The position numbers were made by a program, and so were the translations under genes. Below are positions 53,377-60,685 of a stretch of DNA of 64,000 nucleotides, piece by piece. The first letter of the stretch is position 1. Each line of letters starts with the position of its first letter. Source of the DNA: Marinobacter sp. ANT_B65 (GTDB taxonomy: Bacteria; Pseudomonadota; Gammaproteobacteria; Pseudomonadales; Oleiphilaceae); contig NZ_NXGV01000001.1 of assembly GCF_002407605.1 (NCBI RefSeq), positions 447,226-511,225 on the forward strand. The letters run 5' to 3'. Under the pieces are notes generated by a model that saw nothing but the letters and a program-made list of their open reading frames with translations, was not told the origin of the DNA and made no database searches.

Positions 53377-53403
53377 GGGAAAAACCGGGACAGATTTATT
53401 TTC
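53377..53403 (+). repeat. Cassette-array motif, copy 5
   Basis: Reads ACCGGGACAGATTTATTTTC and is followed by GGCTTCTCTGATGGCT, which also follows copy 9 at 61681. Confidence 0.9.
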
Positions 53404-53527
53404 ATGGCTTCTCTGATGGCTTGGAGTTGACTTGAGGCACTACCAATCCAACCCACTCCGAACTTCGGTTAATATCGGGTGCCCGCGCACAGAATGGATT
53501 CTGTGCTTCAAACGCAAGGAGACGCTG

Positions 53528-53602
53528 ATGCCAAGACAGGCCAGGGTGATTGTGCCCGGTTTCTCCCACCAAAATTTTCAACGTGGTCGTAACCGCCACT
53601 GG
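53528..53602 (+). pseudogene. Y1_Tnp (REP-associated tyrosine transposase) N-terminal remnant
   Basis: The frame reads MPRQARVIVPGFSHQNFQRG, close to the usual start of IS200-like/RAYT transposases (MPRxARxVxPGxPHHxxxRG). After 25 codons it runs into an unrelated toxin fragment. The two His of the active site lie near this region in intact members; here one His is replaced by Gln-Asn. Confidence 0.55.
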
Positions 53603-53604
53603 GC

Positions 53605-53812
53605 ATGCCTTTGGTTAGAGGGTTTTCTGGTAAAGCCAACTCGGACTTGTGGGAAGTCCACAGTGATCTATCAGGCGGTGCGGATTGCACGAGTCATATT
53701 TACGATGTTTCGCGGCGAGATGGTGCTGTTAAACGGCTTTATCAAGAAGACTCAGAAAACACCGGATCAAGAGTTGGCAAAGGCGAGAGACCGAAGGAAG
53801 AATCTTGTTTGA
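53605..53812 (+). pseudogene. HigB/RelE-like toxin remnant, 5' truncated and frameshifted
   Basis: One frame reads MPLVRGFSGKANSDLWEVHS, then DLSGG; near 53685 the homology jumps to another frame as RIARVIFTMFRGEMVLLNGF and IKKTQKTPDQELAKARDRRK. Together they match the C-terminal two thirds of Gp49/HigB-type toxins. The N-terminal third is missing and replaced by the Y1_Tnp scrap. The toxin cannot be made. Confidence 0.65.
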
Positions 53813-53826
53813 ATGGGAGCAAGAAA

Positions 53827-54138
53827 ATGACACAGCACAAACACGTTGGCAGCTCTCTCGATGACCTGCTTGAGGCTGACGGCACACTTGAGCAAGTAGA
53901 AGCTGAGGCGCTGAAGCGGGTAATTGTCTGGCAGATTCAGCAGGCAATGGGGCAAACTGGCGTGAACAAGTCTTAACTTGCTCAAAAAATGCATACCAGC
54001 CGCACAGTGGTTAACCGTCTTCTTGATGAGAAGGACACTGGTGTAACCATCACAACTCTTGTCAAAGCCGGGCGGGCTTTGGGTATGACCTGGACTTTGC
54101 AGGCTGGTGAGGGTAATGGATCGCCTCACGCGGCTTGA
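53827..54138 (+). pseudogene. HigA-like XRE antitoxin with in-frame stop
   Basis: The frame begins TQHKHVGSSLDDLLEADGTL and reaches QAMGQTGVNKS, where TAA (53974-53976) interrupts it. The same frame then continues LAQKMHTSRTVVNRLLDEKD and ends with TGA at 54136. The helix-turn-helix spans the nonsense codon, so a truncated product would not bind DNA. It decayed together with its toxin. Confidence 0.65.
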
Positions 54139-54163
54139 ATAAAGCCGGGAGGGTTTTTTTCTG

Positions 54164-54607
54164 ATGCTTTGCGCAGGATCTGGTTTGAACAATGGCCGGC
54201 GGTTTTTGGCAATACTGCTCGTGCTTATTTCGCTAGCGGCTTACGGAGTGGAGATGAATAATCTGGGCGACTATCAATGGAAGAACCGGCTGATCCTGGT
54301 TCAGGCAGCGCCAGAAACGGAGGGTGCTGTTGATAGCCTTAGAGATGCCCATGCCGAACTCGATGACCGTGACATTATCTGGTTCGTGAACACCGGGTCG
54401 GGTCTGGTTTCAAATCAGGCAAGGGTGTCTGATGGTGTTGAGAATGACGTCAACGAACTGCTTGCAAAGGTCCGTCCTGACGAGCGGGTGCTGCTGATCG
54501 GAAAAGACGGCGGGATCAAAAGCCGCGAGCCCCGTCTCGACCTTGACGCTATTTTCCGCCGGACCGACGCCATGCCGATGCGCATGCGTGAGATGCACAC
54601 CGATTGA
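54164..54607 (+). CDS. DUF4174 domain protein, exported or membrane-anchored
   Basis: The 147 residues begin with a membrane segment or signal (FLAILLVLISLAAYGVEM). The DUF4174 domain follows: NRLILVQAAPETEGA, DRDIIWFVNTGSG, VLLIGKDGGIKSR and the C-terminal FRRTDAMPMRMREM. The family resembles thioredoxin-fold proteins without the Cys pair. Its function is unknown. A scrap of a second copy is found at 60124-60206. Confidence 0.75.
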   Translation: MLCAGSGLNNGRRFLAILLVLISLAAYGVEMNNLGDYQWKNRLILVQAAPETEGAVDSLRDAHAELDDRDIIWFVNTGSGLVSNQARVSDGVENDVNELLAKVRPDERVLLIGKDGGIKSREPRLDLDAIFRRTDAMPMRMREMHTD

Positions 54608-54638
54608 GCTAATTGCCAGCGCCGGCCTTAGTGAATTT

Positions 54639-54800
54639 TTAGCAGTGCATCTTCGATGTTGCTGCTGTCTTGATGTCCGCCTGAGCACCCTGGCAGATTC
54701 CGCACCAGTTGGTGCCGAATTCGATCACCATTGGGCCTGTGCTCTGGTCCAGCTCATCCCGGCTCAGGGTTTCGGGTGTATATTGGCTGGCGTACGACAT
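54639..54800 (-). pseudogene. Truncated thioredoxin-like protein
   Basis: From ATG 54800 the protein reads SYASQYTPETLSRDELDQST, then MVIEFGTNWCGICQGAQADI, with an intact WCGIC redox site. It ends after 53 residues, about half the length of a thioredoxin, with the unrelated tail TAATSKMHC. The C-terminal half, including the conserved cis-Pro, is missing. It borders the DUF4174 gene tail to tail. Confidence 0.65.
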
Positions 54801-54953
54801 GGTGTCTCCTTGTTGGGTTATCCGGCTGGAATATAGATCCGTCCCGGTATTCCAATAGCGTTGAGTTACAAAAATCCTAAGGCACCGAACCAAAGACTGA
54901 TTTATGTTCCACGCTGGGTTGGTTCAGGATTGCACAACATGGATGTCTGAGAA

Positions 54954-56006
54954 ATGGATTTGAGTCCGGCTTTCCAGCCCCTTATTACTGCACTTTATTA
55001 TCTGTTAGCTTTTTCCATCATTGCAGGCCTGCTCAGATCACCCTGGTTCAAGGGTAAGTTTGGGGAGTTCCTGGTCAATTTCTCCGCGCGGAGATACCTG
55101 GATAAATCCCGCTACCATCTCATTAAGAATGTGACCCTCCCCACGGAAGATGGCACCACGCAGATCGACCACGTTTTGGTTTCGGTGTTTGGCGTATTCG
55201 TTGTCGAGACCAAAAACATGAAAGGCTGGATCTTCGGTGGCCCTCATCAGCGTTCCTGGACTCAGAAGATTTACCGTTCCAATCACAAATTCCAGAACCC
55301 GCTGCATCAGAACTACAAGCATGTGAAAACTCTGCAGACCCTGCTTGGGCTAGACGATCACCAGATACACTCATTGGTGGTGTTTGTGGGGGACAGCACA
55401 TTCAAAACGCCCATGCCGGAAAATGTCACGCAAGGTTTGGGGTATGTCCGTTATATCAAGTCGAAAACGGATCCTGTTCTAACCCAGCAGGAAGTGGAAG
55501 AGGTCAGGGAAAAGATCGCCTCCGGCCGCCTCAAGGCATCATTCGCCACCGACCAGGCGCATGCCCGCTACGTGAGGGGGTTGGTGGCCGAGCGTAGTGG
55601 TAGTGTGCCCCGTAGCCGGGGACCTGGGCTTCTCAAACCTCTGGTTTTTATAGCATTGATGCTGGGAGCCGGTACGATTGTATTGAACGCGTATTCGGAT
55701 TTCGTTTCAGGTGCGTTGGCGACTGGCACTAAAAGGAACACTGAACAACGGGGTGAAGGCGTATCGCAGCGCATTCCTCACCAATCGGAAAGCGAACTCA
55801 AAATAGATTCGAGCCCTGTTACGCAAGCGTCTTCCTCAGGGATAGTTGCTCCGGATATTCACCAACCGCGTTCTGAGTTGTTTTTGGCAAGGCAGGAATG
55901 TAACGCTCTTATTGCTGCCGCTATCGGCAATCAGGATCCGCGCGTTTTGAGAGACAGAGATAAGGCATGTGCCCGGTATAAGACCCTGCAAGGAGAAGTG
56001 AATTGA
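54954..56006 (+). CDS. Membrane-anchored NERD-domain protein
   Basis: The 350 residues have a first membrane helix (ITALYYLLAFSIIAGLL), a NERD domain with TTQIDHVLVSVFGVFVVETK and KGKFGEFLV before it, a second membrane helix (LVFIALMLGAGTIVLNAY) and a Cys-containing C-terminal tail. D...E-x-K nuclease-fold residues are present. It differs from the NERD gene at 49.6 kb by its membrane helices and lack of a zinc ribbon. The next gene starts within its stop codon, so the two are coupled. Confidence 0.78.
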   Translation: MDLSPAFQPLITALYYLLAFSIIAGLLRSPWFKGKFGEFLVNFSARRYLDKSRYHLIKNVTLPTEDGTTQIDHVLVSVFGVFVVETKNMKGWIFGGPHQRSWTQKIYRSNHKFQNPLHQNYKHVKTLQTLLGLDDHQIHSLVVFVGDSTFKTPMPENVTQGLGYVRYIKSKTDPVLTQQEVEEVREKIASGRLKASFATDQAHARYVRGLVAERSGSVPRSRGPGLLKPLVFIALMLGAGTIVLNAYSDFVSGALATGTKRNTEQRGEGVSQRIPHQSESELKIDSSPVTQASSSGIVAPDIHQPRSELFLARQECNALIAAAIGNQDPRVLRDRDKACARYKTLQGEVN

Positions 56007-56644
56007 ATCAGAAAGGAGTTCTCACTGTCTGGGATGATGCCAAGGGGTTTGGATTCATCACTCCGGAAGACGGTGGTGAGCGGGTTTTTGCTCATATCAG
56101 CAGTTATGCAGGCCGGGGGCGGCCTGTTTCTGATCGCAAGGTGACTTACAGCATCTCGAAGGATGATCAGGGTCGGCTGAGGGCTGGGCGGTTTCAGTAT
56201 GCGGGAGCGGCAAAGATTGGCGCCAGTATTGCTCCGGGAGTCTGGGTGGCGGCTGTTGTTGTGCTTGCGTTTTTCACCACTCTTGCAGGCCTGTTTCATC
56301 GGGGTTATATGCCTGTTTCTATCCCGGCTGCCTATGGCGGGGTGAGTCTGGTGTTATTTGTGATGTACTGGTCTGATAAGCGGGCGGCTCAACGGGGAGC
56401 ACAGCGTACGCCTGAGAACAGGCTGCACTTCTTTGAACTTTGCTGTGGCTGGCCAGGTGCACTAATGGCGCAACAGGTTTTTCGGCATAAAACGCGAAAG
56501 GTGAGCTATCAGTTCGTTTTCTGGCTGGCGGTTCTCGCTAATCTGAGCGCTCTTGGCTGGCTGCTTGTCGCCCCGGAGGCGGCCAGTTTGCGGCAGCAAT
56601 TAGACCTTGATTTGTTGAATTCTTTGCGGCCGCTTATCTGGTAG
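56003..56644 (+). CDS. Cold-shock domain / DUF1294 membrane protein
   Basis: The TTG start overlaps the NERD stop. Residues 1-65 are a cold-shock domain (KGVLTVWDDAKGFGFITPED, RVFAHISSY); the remainder is DUF1294 with four membrane helices and the motif RLHFFELCCGWPGALMAQQV, then FRHKTRKVSYQFVFW. The fusion is common in proteobacteria; its role is unknown, perhaps nucleic-acid binding at the membrane. An inverted array motif follows 10 bases after the stop. Confidence 0.82.
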   Translation: MNQKGVLTVWDDAKGFGFITPEDGGERVFAHISSYAGRGRPVSDRKVTYSISKDDQGRLRAGRFQYAGAAKIGASIAPGVWVAAVVVLAFFTTLAGLFHRGYMPVSIPAAYGGVSLVLFVMYWSDKRAAQRGAQRTPENRLHFFELCCGWPGALMAQQVFRHKTRKVSYQFVFWLAVLANLSALGWLLVAPEAASLRQQLDLDLLNSLRPLIW

Positions 56645-56653
56645 CTGGGCAAT

Positions 56654-56677
56654 GAAAATAAATCTGTCCCGGTTTTC
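56654..56677 (-). repeat. Cassette-array motif, copy 6 (inverted)
   Basis: On the minus strand reads AACCGGGACAGATTTATTTT. It lies in the 34 bases between two convergent stop codons. Confidence 0.9.
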
Positions 56678-56678
56678 T

Positions 56679-57359
56679 CTATTCCTTAAGCCGGACAAGC
56701 AACCGGCCATCCTCAACCTGGATATAATCCACACCCGCTGCAAAGGATTGCCAGAATCCCGGGTTGGCGCCGAACTCGTTAACCAGGTCCACATTTTTGA
56801 GGTTACCCAGCCAGGCGTTCGGAATGGGTACGCCCATGAGGCTGACGCCCTTTAACTTGACCAGGGGGCGACCGTTGGCAAAGGACAATTCCACACCGGC
56901 ATTTACTCGCAGGGTTCTGCCGCCGAGTACAGGGAAGTCCTCTTCAAGAGGCACCAGAAGAAGGGCGCTCAGCAGATCGTCCGAAAGGTCGACTGCGAGT
57001 CTCTGAGCCAGGTCGGTGTTATTGGCCAGCATGCCGTTGAGTTCCCGCTCGCTGAAACGTACCTCCCGGCTGGCGCCTTCTTCACTGTAGGGTACCGGCT
57101 GCAACGGGCGGCCGGTTTCTCCGCCTTGGGTATCAATACCCAGACTACTCAGCTTGTTGTTAAGTGAATCCTGTTCACTGGCATTCAGGGTTACGGGCTC
57201 GAAGTTCTCAGGAAACACATAGTGGCTCAACCACCAGTAACCGACGCCGGCGGTGGCAACGATGGTGAGCAGCACAATGCCAAAGACATGCAAGCCACTG
57301 AAGCCCTTCTTTGCGGGCGGCGTTGCTGGTGCTGTTTTGTGCTCGGTTGCCATACTCAT
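56679..57359 (-). CDS. Membrane-anchored hypothetical protein
   Basis: The start is taken at ATG 57359 (ATG 57353 is also possible). One membrane helix (GLHVFGIVLLTIVATAGVGYW) is followed by an extracytoplasmic domain of about 170 residues, beta-rich in its second half (GGRTLRVNAGVELSFANGRP). The length and composition resemble hypothetical proteins of marine gammaproteobacteria, without known function. It is bounded by inverted motif copies 6 and 7. Confidence 0.7.
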   Translation of the reverse strand: MSMATEHKTAPATPPAKKGFSGLHVFGIVLLTIVATAGVGYWWLSHYVFPENFEPVTLNASEQDSLNNKLSSLGIDTQGGETGRPLQPVPYSEEGASREVRFSERELNGMLANNTDLAQRLAVDLSDDLLSALLLVPLEEDFPVLGGRTLRVNAGVELSFANGRPLVKLKGVSLMGVPIPNAWLGNLKNVDLVNEFGANPGFWQSFAAGVDYIQVEDGRLLVRLKE

Positions 57360-57425
57360 TGCCAGTGTGAACCTCAAATAGCCAGTCCGGTTGCGCTTTG
57401 TTTAGCAGCCTGGATGGGGTTCTGT

Positions 57426-57448
57426 GAACATAAACTTGTCCCGGTTTT
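57426..57448 (-). repeat. Cassette-array motif, copy 7 (inverted)
   Basis: On the minus strand reads AAACCGGGACAAGTTTATGT. It lies between the membrane-protein gene and the HigBA module. Confidence 0.75.
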
Positions 57449-57471
57449 AGCTTAGTGGCATCAACAGGAGT

Positions 57472-57762
57472 TTATGCGGACGCTCGGTCGTTTTCTGTGG
57501 TTTCCAGTTTCACTCGAAAACCACAGGCTGCGGCGTACTTGCTGAGTGTTCCCCAGCTAGGGTTTCCCCGGCCACGCTCAAGTCTGGAGATATTGCTTTT
57601 GCTTGTCCGCAGCTTCTTTGCAAGATCCTCTTGGGTAAGGCCCGCTTTTGTTCTCATGGTGATCAATTGGTCGATCAGGCTGAATTCTTCCTGAAGGGCA
57701 TCGTACTCTTTACGCACTTCAGGATTTTCGAGTGCCTTCTGCTTAAACTTATTGAAGTTCAT
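57472..57762 (-). CDS. higA: HigA-like antitoxin
   Basis: This 96-residue protein has a helical start (KALENPEVRKEYDALQEEFS) and a Cro/CI helix-turn-helix (LTQEDLAKKLRTSKSNISRL). Its start overlaps the toxin gene upstream by four bases. Toxin-first order is typical of higBA. HigA binds HigB and represses the operon from the upstream palindrome. Confidence 0.8.
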   Translation of the reverse strand: MNFNKFKQKALENPEVRKEYDALQEEFSLIDQLITMRTKAGLTQEDLAKKLRTSKSNISRLERGRGNPSWGTLSKYAAACGFRVKLETTENDRASA

Positions 57763-58082
57763 GATTTTTTGACCTCCCTTAAACGCTCTTTTGCTAGCTC
57801 TAGGTCTTTCTTCGGTATTTTCTGATCTTTTTTCACAAAGACATGGAGAATGATGATTTTCCTATCCTGCATATAGCAGAAAATACCTCTCCCAATGCCT
57901 TCTTTAGCTTTTGCGCGGATCTCGAACAACTCATCACCAAGTGACTTGGTGTGTGGCTCCCCAAGGTTCGCTCCATGCTTTGCCATCAATTCCATTAGCC
58001 GGATCATTCTCGCCTGAATCTTGGGCGGCATCCCGGCCAATTCTTCGTCTACCTTCCTGTAGAATTCAATGTCCCAGTCCAT
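57759..58082 (-). CDS. higB: HigB/RelE-like toxin
   Basis: The 107 residues show the phage-derived Gp49-like RelE fold: FYRKVDEELAGMPPKIQARM, HTKSLGDELFEIRAKAKEGI, GRGIFCYMQDRKIIILHVFV and KKDQKIPKKDLELAKERLRE. HigB toxins cut mRNA on the ribosome. The gene is full length, unlike the decayed copy at 53.6 kb, and is followed by its antitoxin. Confidence 0.82.
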   Translation of the reverse strand: MDWDIEFYRKVDEELAGMPPKIQARMIRLMELMAKHGANLGEPHTKSLGDELFEIRAKAKEGIGRGIFCYMQDRKIIILHVFVKKDQKIPKKDLELAKERLREVKKS

Positions 58083-58101
58083 GGGCGCTCCGTATTTTTA
58101 G

Positions 58102-58119
58102 GTTATCATATATGATAAC
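58102..58119. promoter_or_regulatory. Palindromic operator of the higBA module
   Basis: GTTATCATATATGATAAC is a perfect 18-base palindrome 20 bases before the higB start codon. It is the expected binding site for HigA autorepression. Confidence 0.7.
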
Positions 58120-58140
58120 TTCAGTTGTGGGAAATATCTT

Positions 58141-58164
58141 GAAAGACCGGGACAGATTTATTTA
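58141..58164 (+). repeat. Cassette-array motif, copy 8
   Basis: Reads GACCGGGACAGATTTATTTA; between the divergent higBA module and the toxin module A. Confidence 0.85.
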
Positions 58165-58281
58165 CAGGTAATTTGGTCCATAGAAAACCTCATGTGCTTC
58201 GCCATAGACATTCCAAAGTAGCCTCGCTACCATTCCTCCTGAATCAACGGCATCCAACCAAAATGACTTAAGGAACGAGTC

Positions 58282-58845
58282 TATGCCCGATGTTTTCTTC
58301 GCCCAAAAACCGACTTCCGCTTCTGCCCTGGTCGGCGACGCCCCCGGTACCTTTGAAGCTTTCCTACGCAGCAACGGCCTCACCGAAAGAGAAACGATAT
58401 AGCCCGGACGTGCCTATTCTCTTGCGACTGATGAAATCTTTACCCTATCCACATCGCGTAATTGAACTCCTTGCCAATGCCGGAGCGCATGGACACCGTC
58501 AGCAGAGTTCTGAACAACACAGGGCGCCTTGCGATAGCGTTTGATGCAGGTTTTCGTGCAAATAAAGTCCATACGACCTATGAATGTGGGGGAGACTGGA
58601 TGCGGGAATCGGCTGTTCTAATGACGGGGTTTGGAACCGCTGGTGTAGTTGGTGGCCTGACTGGTAAATATGCGGTTATCGGCGGCACCGCGTTAGCTGC
58701 ACAAGCGGGGCTCATTGTTGCGGGGCCAGTTGGTTGGGCTGTCCTTGGAGTTGTGGTAACTGTTGGCGTCCTCGCCGGTTTAGGAGCAGGGCTCTATGCT
58801 GATCAAAAGGGGCAAAATTTTGCTTCTATGCTCTGGGATAGATAA
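58282..58845 (+). pseudogene. Toxin module A: LysM-like linker plus Gly-rich hydrophobic domain, broken
   Basis: From ATG 58282 the frame reads MPDVFFAQKPTSASALVGDA, then TFEAFLRSNGLTERETI and a TAG. Homology to module B (PGRAYSLATDEIFTLSTSR) continues after it and then shifts frame. The intact 3' frame (from 58462) gives 127 residues ending in two hydrophobic Gly/Ala helices (YAVIGGTALAAQAGLIVAGP, VGWAVLGVVVTVGVLAGLGA), suggestive of a membrane-inserting toxin. A two-helix membrane protein follows by two bases, as pore-former immunity proteins do. The toxin role is inference. Confidence 0.55.
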
Positions 58846-58847
58846 AA

Positions 58848-59210
58848 ATGTTTGATAACACAATAGAAGGCTGGTACTACACCTTCTTCGGTTTGCTTTT
58901 GATTATCACTTTTATTTCCTGGTTGGGTTTTGCGCGCTTTTCGATGGCGCGAATTGAGCGGCAGATGCAGAAAGATGGGCTTTCCCGTCCGTCTTCGTGG
59001 GACGGGGTGGGGCTTCGAGCGCTTTGGTATGCTTCTGCTATTGCTTTTCCTGTGGGGATATTTAACCGGGCTGAGGATCCATTGATCGACGTGCCGACTG
59101 TACGCCGGTATTCCACATCGTCCGATCGGGTTCTCGGGTGGATTTTGATGGTTTCGGGTTTTTTATTGGTGGCAATAACTCTATCAGGAGTATTTTTCGA
59201 TATTGATTGA
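58848..59210 (+). CDS. Two-helix membrane protein, putative immunity to module A
   Basis: The 120 residues have an N-terminal helix (YTFFGLLLIITFISWLGFA), a central amphipathic part (SSWDGVGLRALWYASAIAFP) and a C-terminal helix (LGWILMVSGFLLVAITLSGV). It is clearly homologous to the gene at 59687-60052. Position after a membrane-active-looking domain fits an immunity protein in the inner membrane. The family name is not known to me. Confidence 0.68.
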   Translation: MFDNTIEGWYYTFFGLLLIITFISWLGFARFSMARIERQMQKDGLSRPSSWDGVGLRALWYASAIAFPVGIFNRAEDPLIDVPTVRRYSTSSDRVLGWILMVSGFLLVAITLSGVFFDID

Positions 59211-59291
59211 CTTGACCATATGTAGTGGTCAACTAATCCCGGACAGTATTTTAAGGTTTTCCTCAGCAGCAGCGGCCTCAACGAAAGAGAA

Positions 59292-59681
59292 ATGATACAG
59301 CCCCGACGTGCCTATTCTCTTGCGAATGACGACGTCTTTACCCTATCTACATTGCGTAGACTAAACTCCTTGCCATTGCCGGAGCGCATGTGCATGGCGC
59401 GCAGTGCAGAGGCCATGGGTGAGGACGCTCATATTTTGAAGGTGTTTTTCGAGCCTCACCTTTCACCTGAAAAGATACAAGAGATTAACGGGCTGGTTGG
59501 GGCGGGAACCACGGCAGCATTTGCTCGACTGAATGGCTTTCAGCAGGCGTTGGCAAAGTACCAGGAAGCCTTGCTCAACCTTACAAGGGCTCATAAATCC
59601 GGTGGCCCCCGGGGTGGGGCAGGATCCATTGCTGACAAGCGGGGTCGGAATATTGCAGCCGGCATCAGGGACAGGAGTTGA
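59292..59681 (+). CDS. Toxin module B: LysM-like linker plus variable C-terminus, 5' truncated
   Basis: The frame is open from about 59259 and reads FLSSSGLNEREMIQPRRAYS, then LANDDVFTLSTLRRLNSLPL; the first ATG is at 59292 inside this conserved part. The C-terminal 70 residues (FFEPHLSPEKIQEINGLVGA, SGGPRGGAGSIADKRGRNIA) differ from module A. The N-terminus present in module A (MPDVFF...) is missing, and a degenerate array motif lies at 59235-59252. It looks like an orphan 3' cassette. Confidence 0.6.
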   Translation: MIQPRRAYSLANDDVFTLSTLRRLNSLPLPERMCMARSAEAMGEDAHILKVFFEPHLSPEKIQEINGLVGAGTTAAFARLNGFQQALAKYQEALLNLTRAHKSGGPRGGAGSIADKRGRNIAAGIRDRS

Positions 59682-59686
59682 TTTAG

Positions 59687-60052
59687 ATGTTAGATGGTAC
59701 ACCGGAAGGTTGGTACTACTTCATACTGCTGATTGTGTTCGCGATTATGGCGGCAGCGTGGATAGGGTTTGCCCGTTTCTCAATGGCCAGAATCGAGCGT
59801 CAGATGAAGAGGGACGGGGTGACACGCCAACCTTCATGGGACGGTGTGGGGCTTCGGGTACTCTGGTACGCCTCTGCCATTGCTTTTCCTGTGGGCATTT
59901 TCAATCAAGCAAATGATCCGCTCATAGATGTGCCTACAGTGCGCAGTTACTCAACTCGCTTTGACCGTTATTTGGGGTGGGCATTGATGATTTCCGGCTT
60001 AATCTTCCTTGCTATCGTGCTTTTAGGTGGGTTTTTTTTCAATCTTGATTGA
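59687..60052 (+). CDS. Two-helix membrane protein, putative immunity to module B
   Basis: This 121-residue homologue of the gene at 58848 keeps ARFSMARIERQMKRDGVTRQ and WDGVGLRVLWYASAIAFPVG but differs in both membrane helices. It follows module B by five bases. Two related immunity-like genes behind two related but different C-termini are what a polymorphic toxin array would show. Confidence 0.68.
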   Translation: MLDGTPEGWYYFILLIVFAIMAAAWIGFARFSMARIERQMKRDGVTRQPSWDGVGLRVLWYASAIAFPVGIFNQANDPLIDVPTVRSYSTRFDRYLGWALMISGLIFLAIVLLGGFFFNLD

Positions 60053-60055
60053 GTA

Positions 60056-60206
60056 GCAAAAGGTCGGCTTTTCGGGGTCCACTTCAGTTATCGGCGGTAC
60101 CGCGTTAGCTGCAAAAGCGGGGCAGGTCTGGTTTCAAATCAGGCAAAGGTGTCCGCCGGATCGATGCCATGCCGATGCGCATTCGTGAGGTGCGCACCGA
60201 TTGAGT
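60056..60206 (+). pseudogene. Mosaic scar: pieces of module A and of DUF4174
   Basis: Bases 60087-60122 copy module A (GGTACCGCGTTAGCTGC region, compare 58674-58709). Bases 60124-60206 copy two separated parts of the DUF4174 gene (CTGGTTTCAAATCAGGCAA as at 54413, then CGATGCCATGCCGATGCGCA as at 54565) with the middle deleted. Nothing here is translatable as a unit. Confidence 0.75.
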
Positions 60207-60241
60207 TAATCTGATCGGTAACTACTGAATGAGAACCCCTT

Positions 60242-60475
60242 ATGAAACTGATCCTTTTGCTCGCCGCTGTATTGGTTGTTGGTCTGTTGGTGACTCAGCA
60301 ACTGAACAAGGGTAAGGAAGCCAACGCTGAACAGGCCGCGGAAATGGGCGCCGATAAGCTGCCAAAGGTTCCGACGAACCCGGGTGATGTGCCGAAGTTT
60401 GAAGACGACATGAAGAAGTTTATGGAGGACGAGGCGGCCAGGCAGGCGGAAATGATTGACCAGGCCACCCAGTGA
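60242..60475 (+). CDS. Small secreted or membrane-anchored protein
   Basis: The 77 residues begin with a membrane segment (LILLLAAVLVVGLLVTQQ) followed by a hydrophilic, Lys/Glu/Asp-rich tail with VPTNPGDVPKFEDDMKKFME. CCCCTT and GAGAACC precede the ATG. Function is unknown. It precedes the tandem motif copies at 60501-60553. Confidence 0.65.
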   Translation: MKLILLLAAVLVVGLLVTQQLNKGKEANAEQAAEMGADKLPKVPTNPGDVPKFEDDMKKFMEDEAARQAEMIDQATQ

Positions 60476-60500
60476 AGGCGGGCAAGTCGTTAAAGTACAG

Positions 60501-60553
60501 AACCAAAACCGGGGCAGATCTATTTTTGGGGAAAACCGGGACAGACTTATTTC
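60501..60553 (+). repeat. Cassette-array motif, tandem pair
   Basis: Two direct copies lie next to each other: AACCGGGGCAGATCTATTTT at 60508 and AAACCGGGACAGACTTATTT from 60533. They mark the left edge of the Rho-paralogue cassette. Confidence 0.9.
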
Positions 60554-60685
60554 GTGCACACTGGTTCTTTGTCTTGGGCTGTCTTTGTCGAAAATGGTGT
60601 TCAGCAATCCGTTAGGGCTTCTGATTTTTTGACGTTATCAGCCCATTTCGAAAAATATCTATCAAACACGAGCTATCAGGCAATC

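Noticed and set aside
58162..58383. Minus-strand 73-codon frame opposite module A start
   Set aside because: It overlaps the better-supported plus-strand module and shows no start signal; only the last codons look gene-like.
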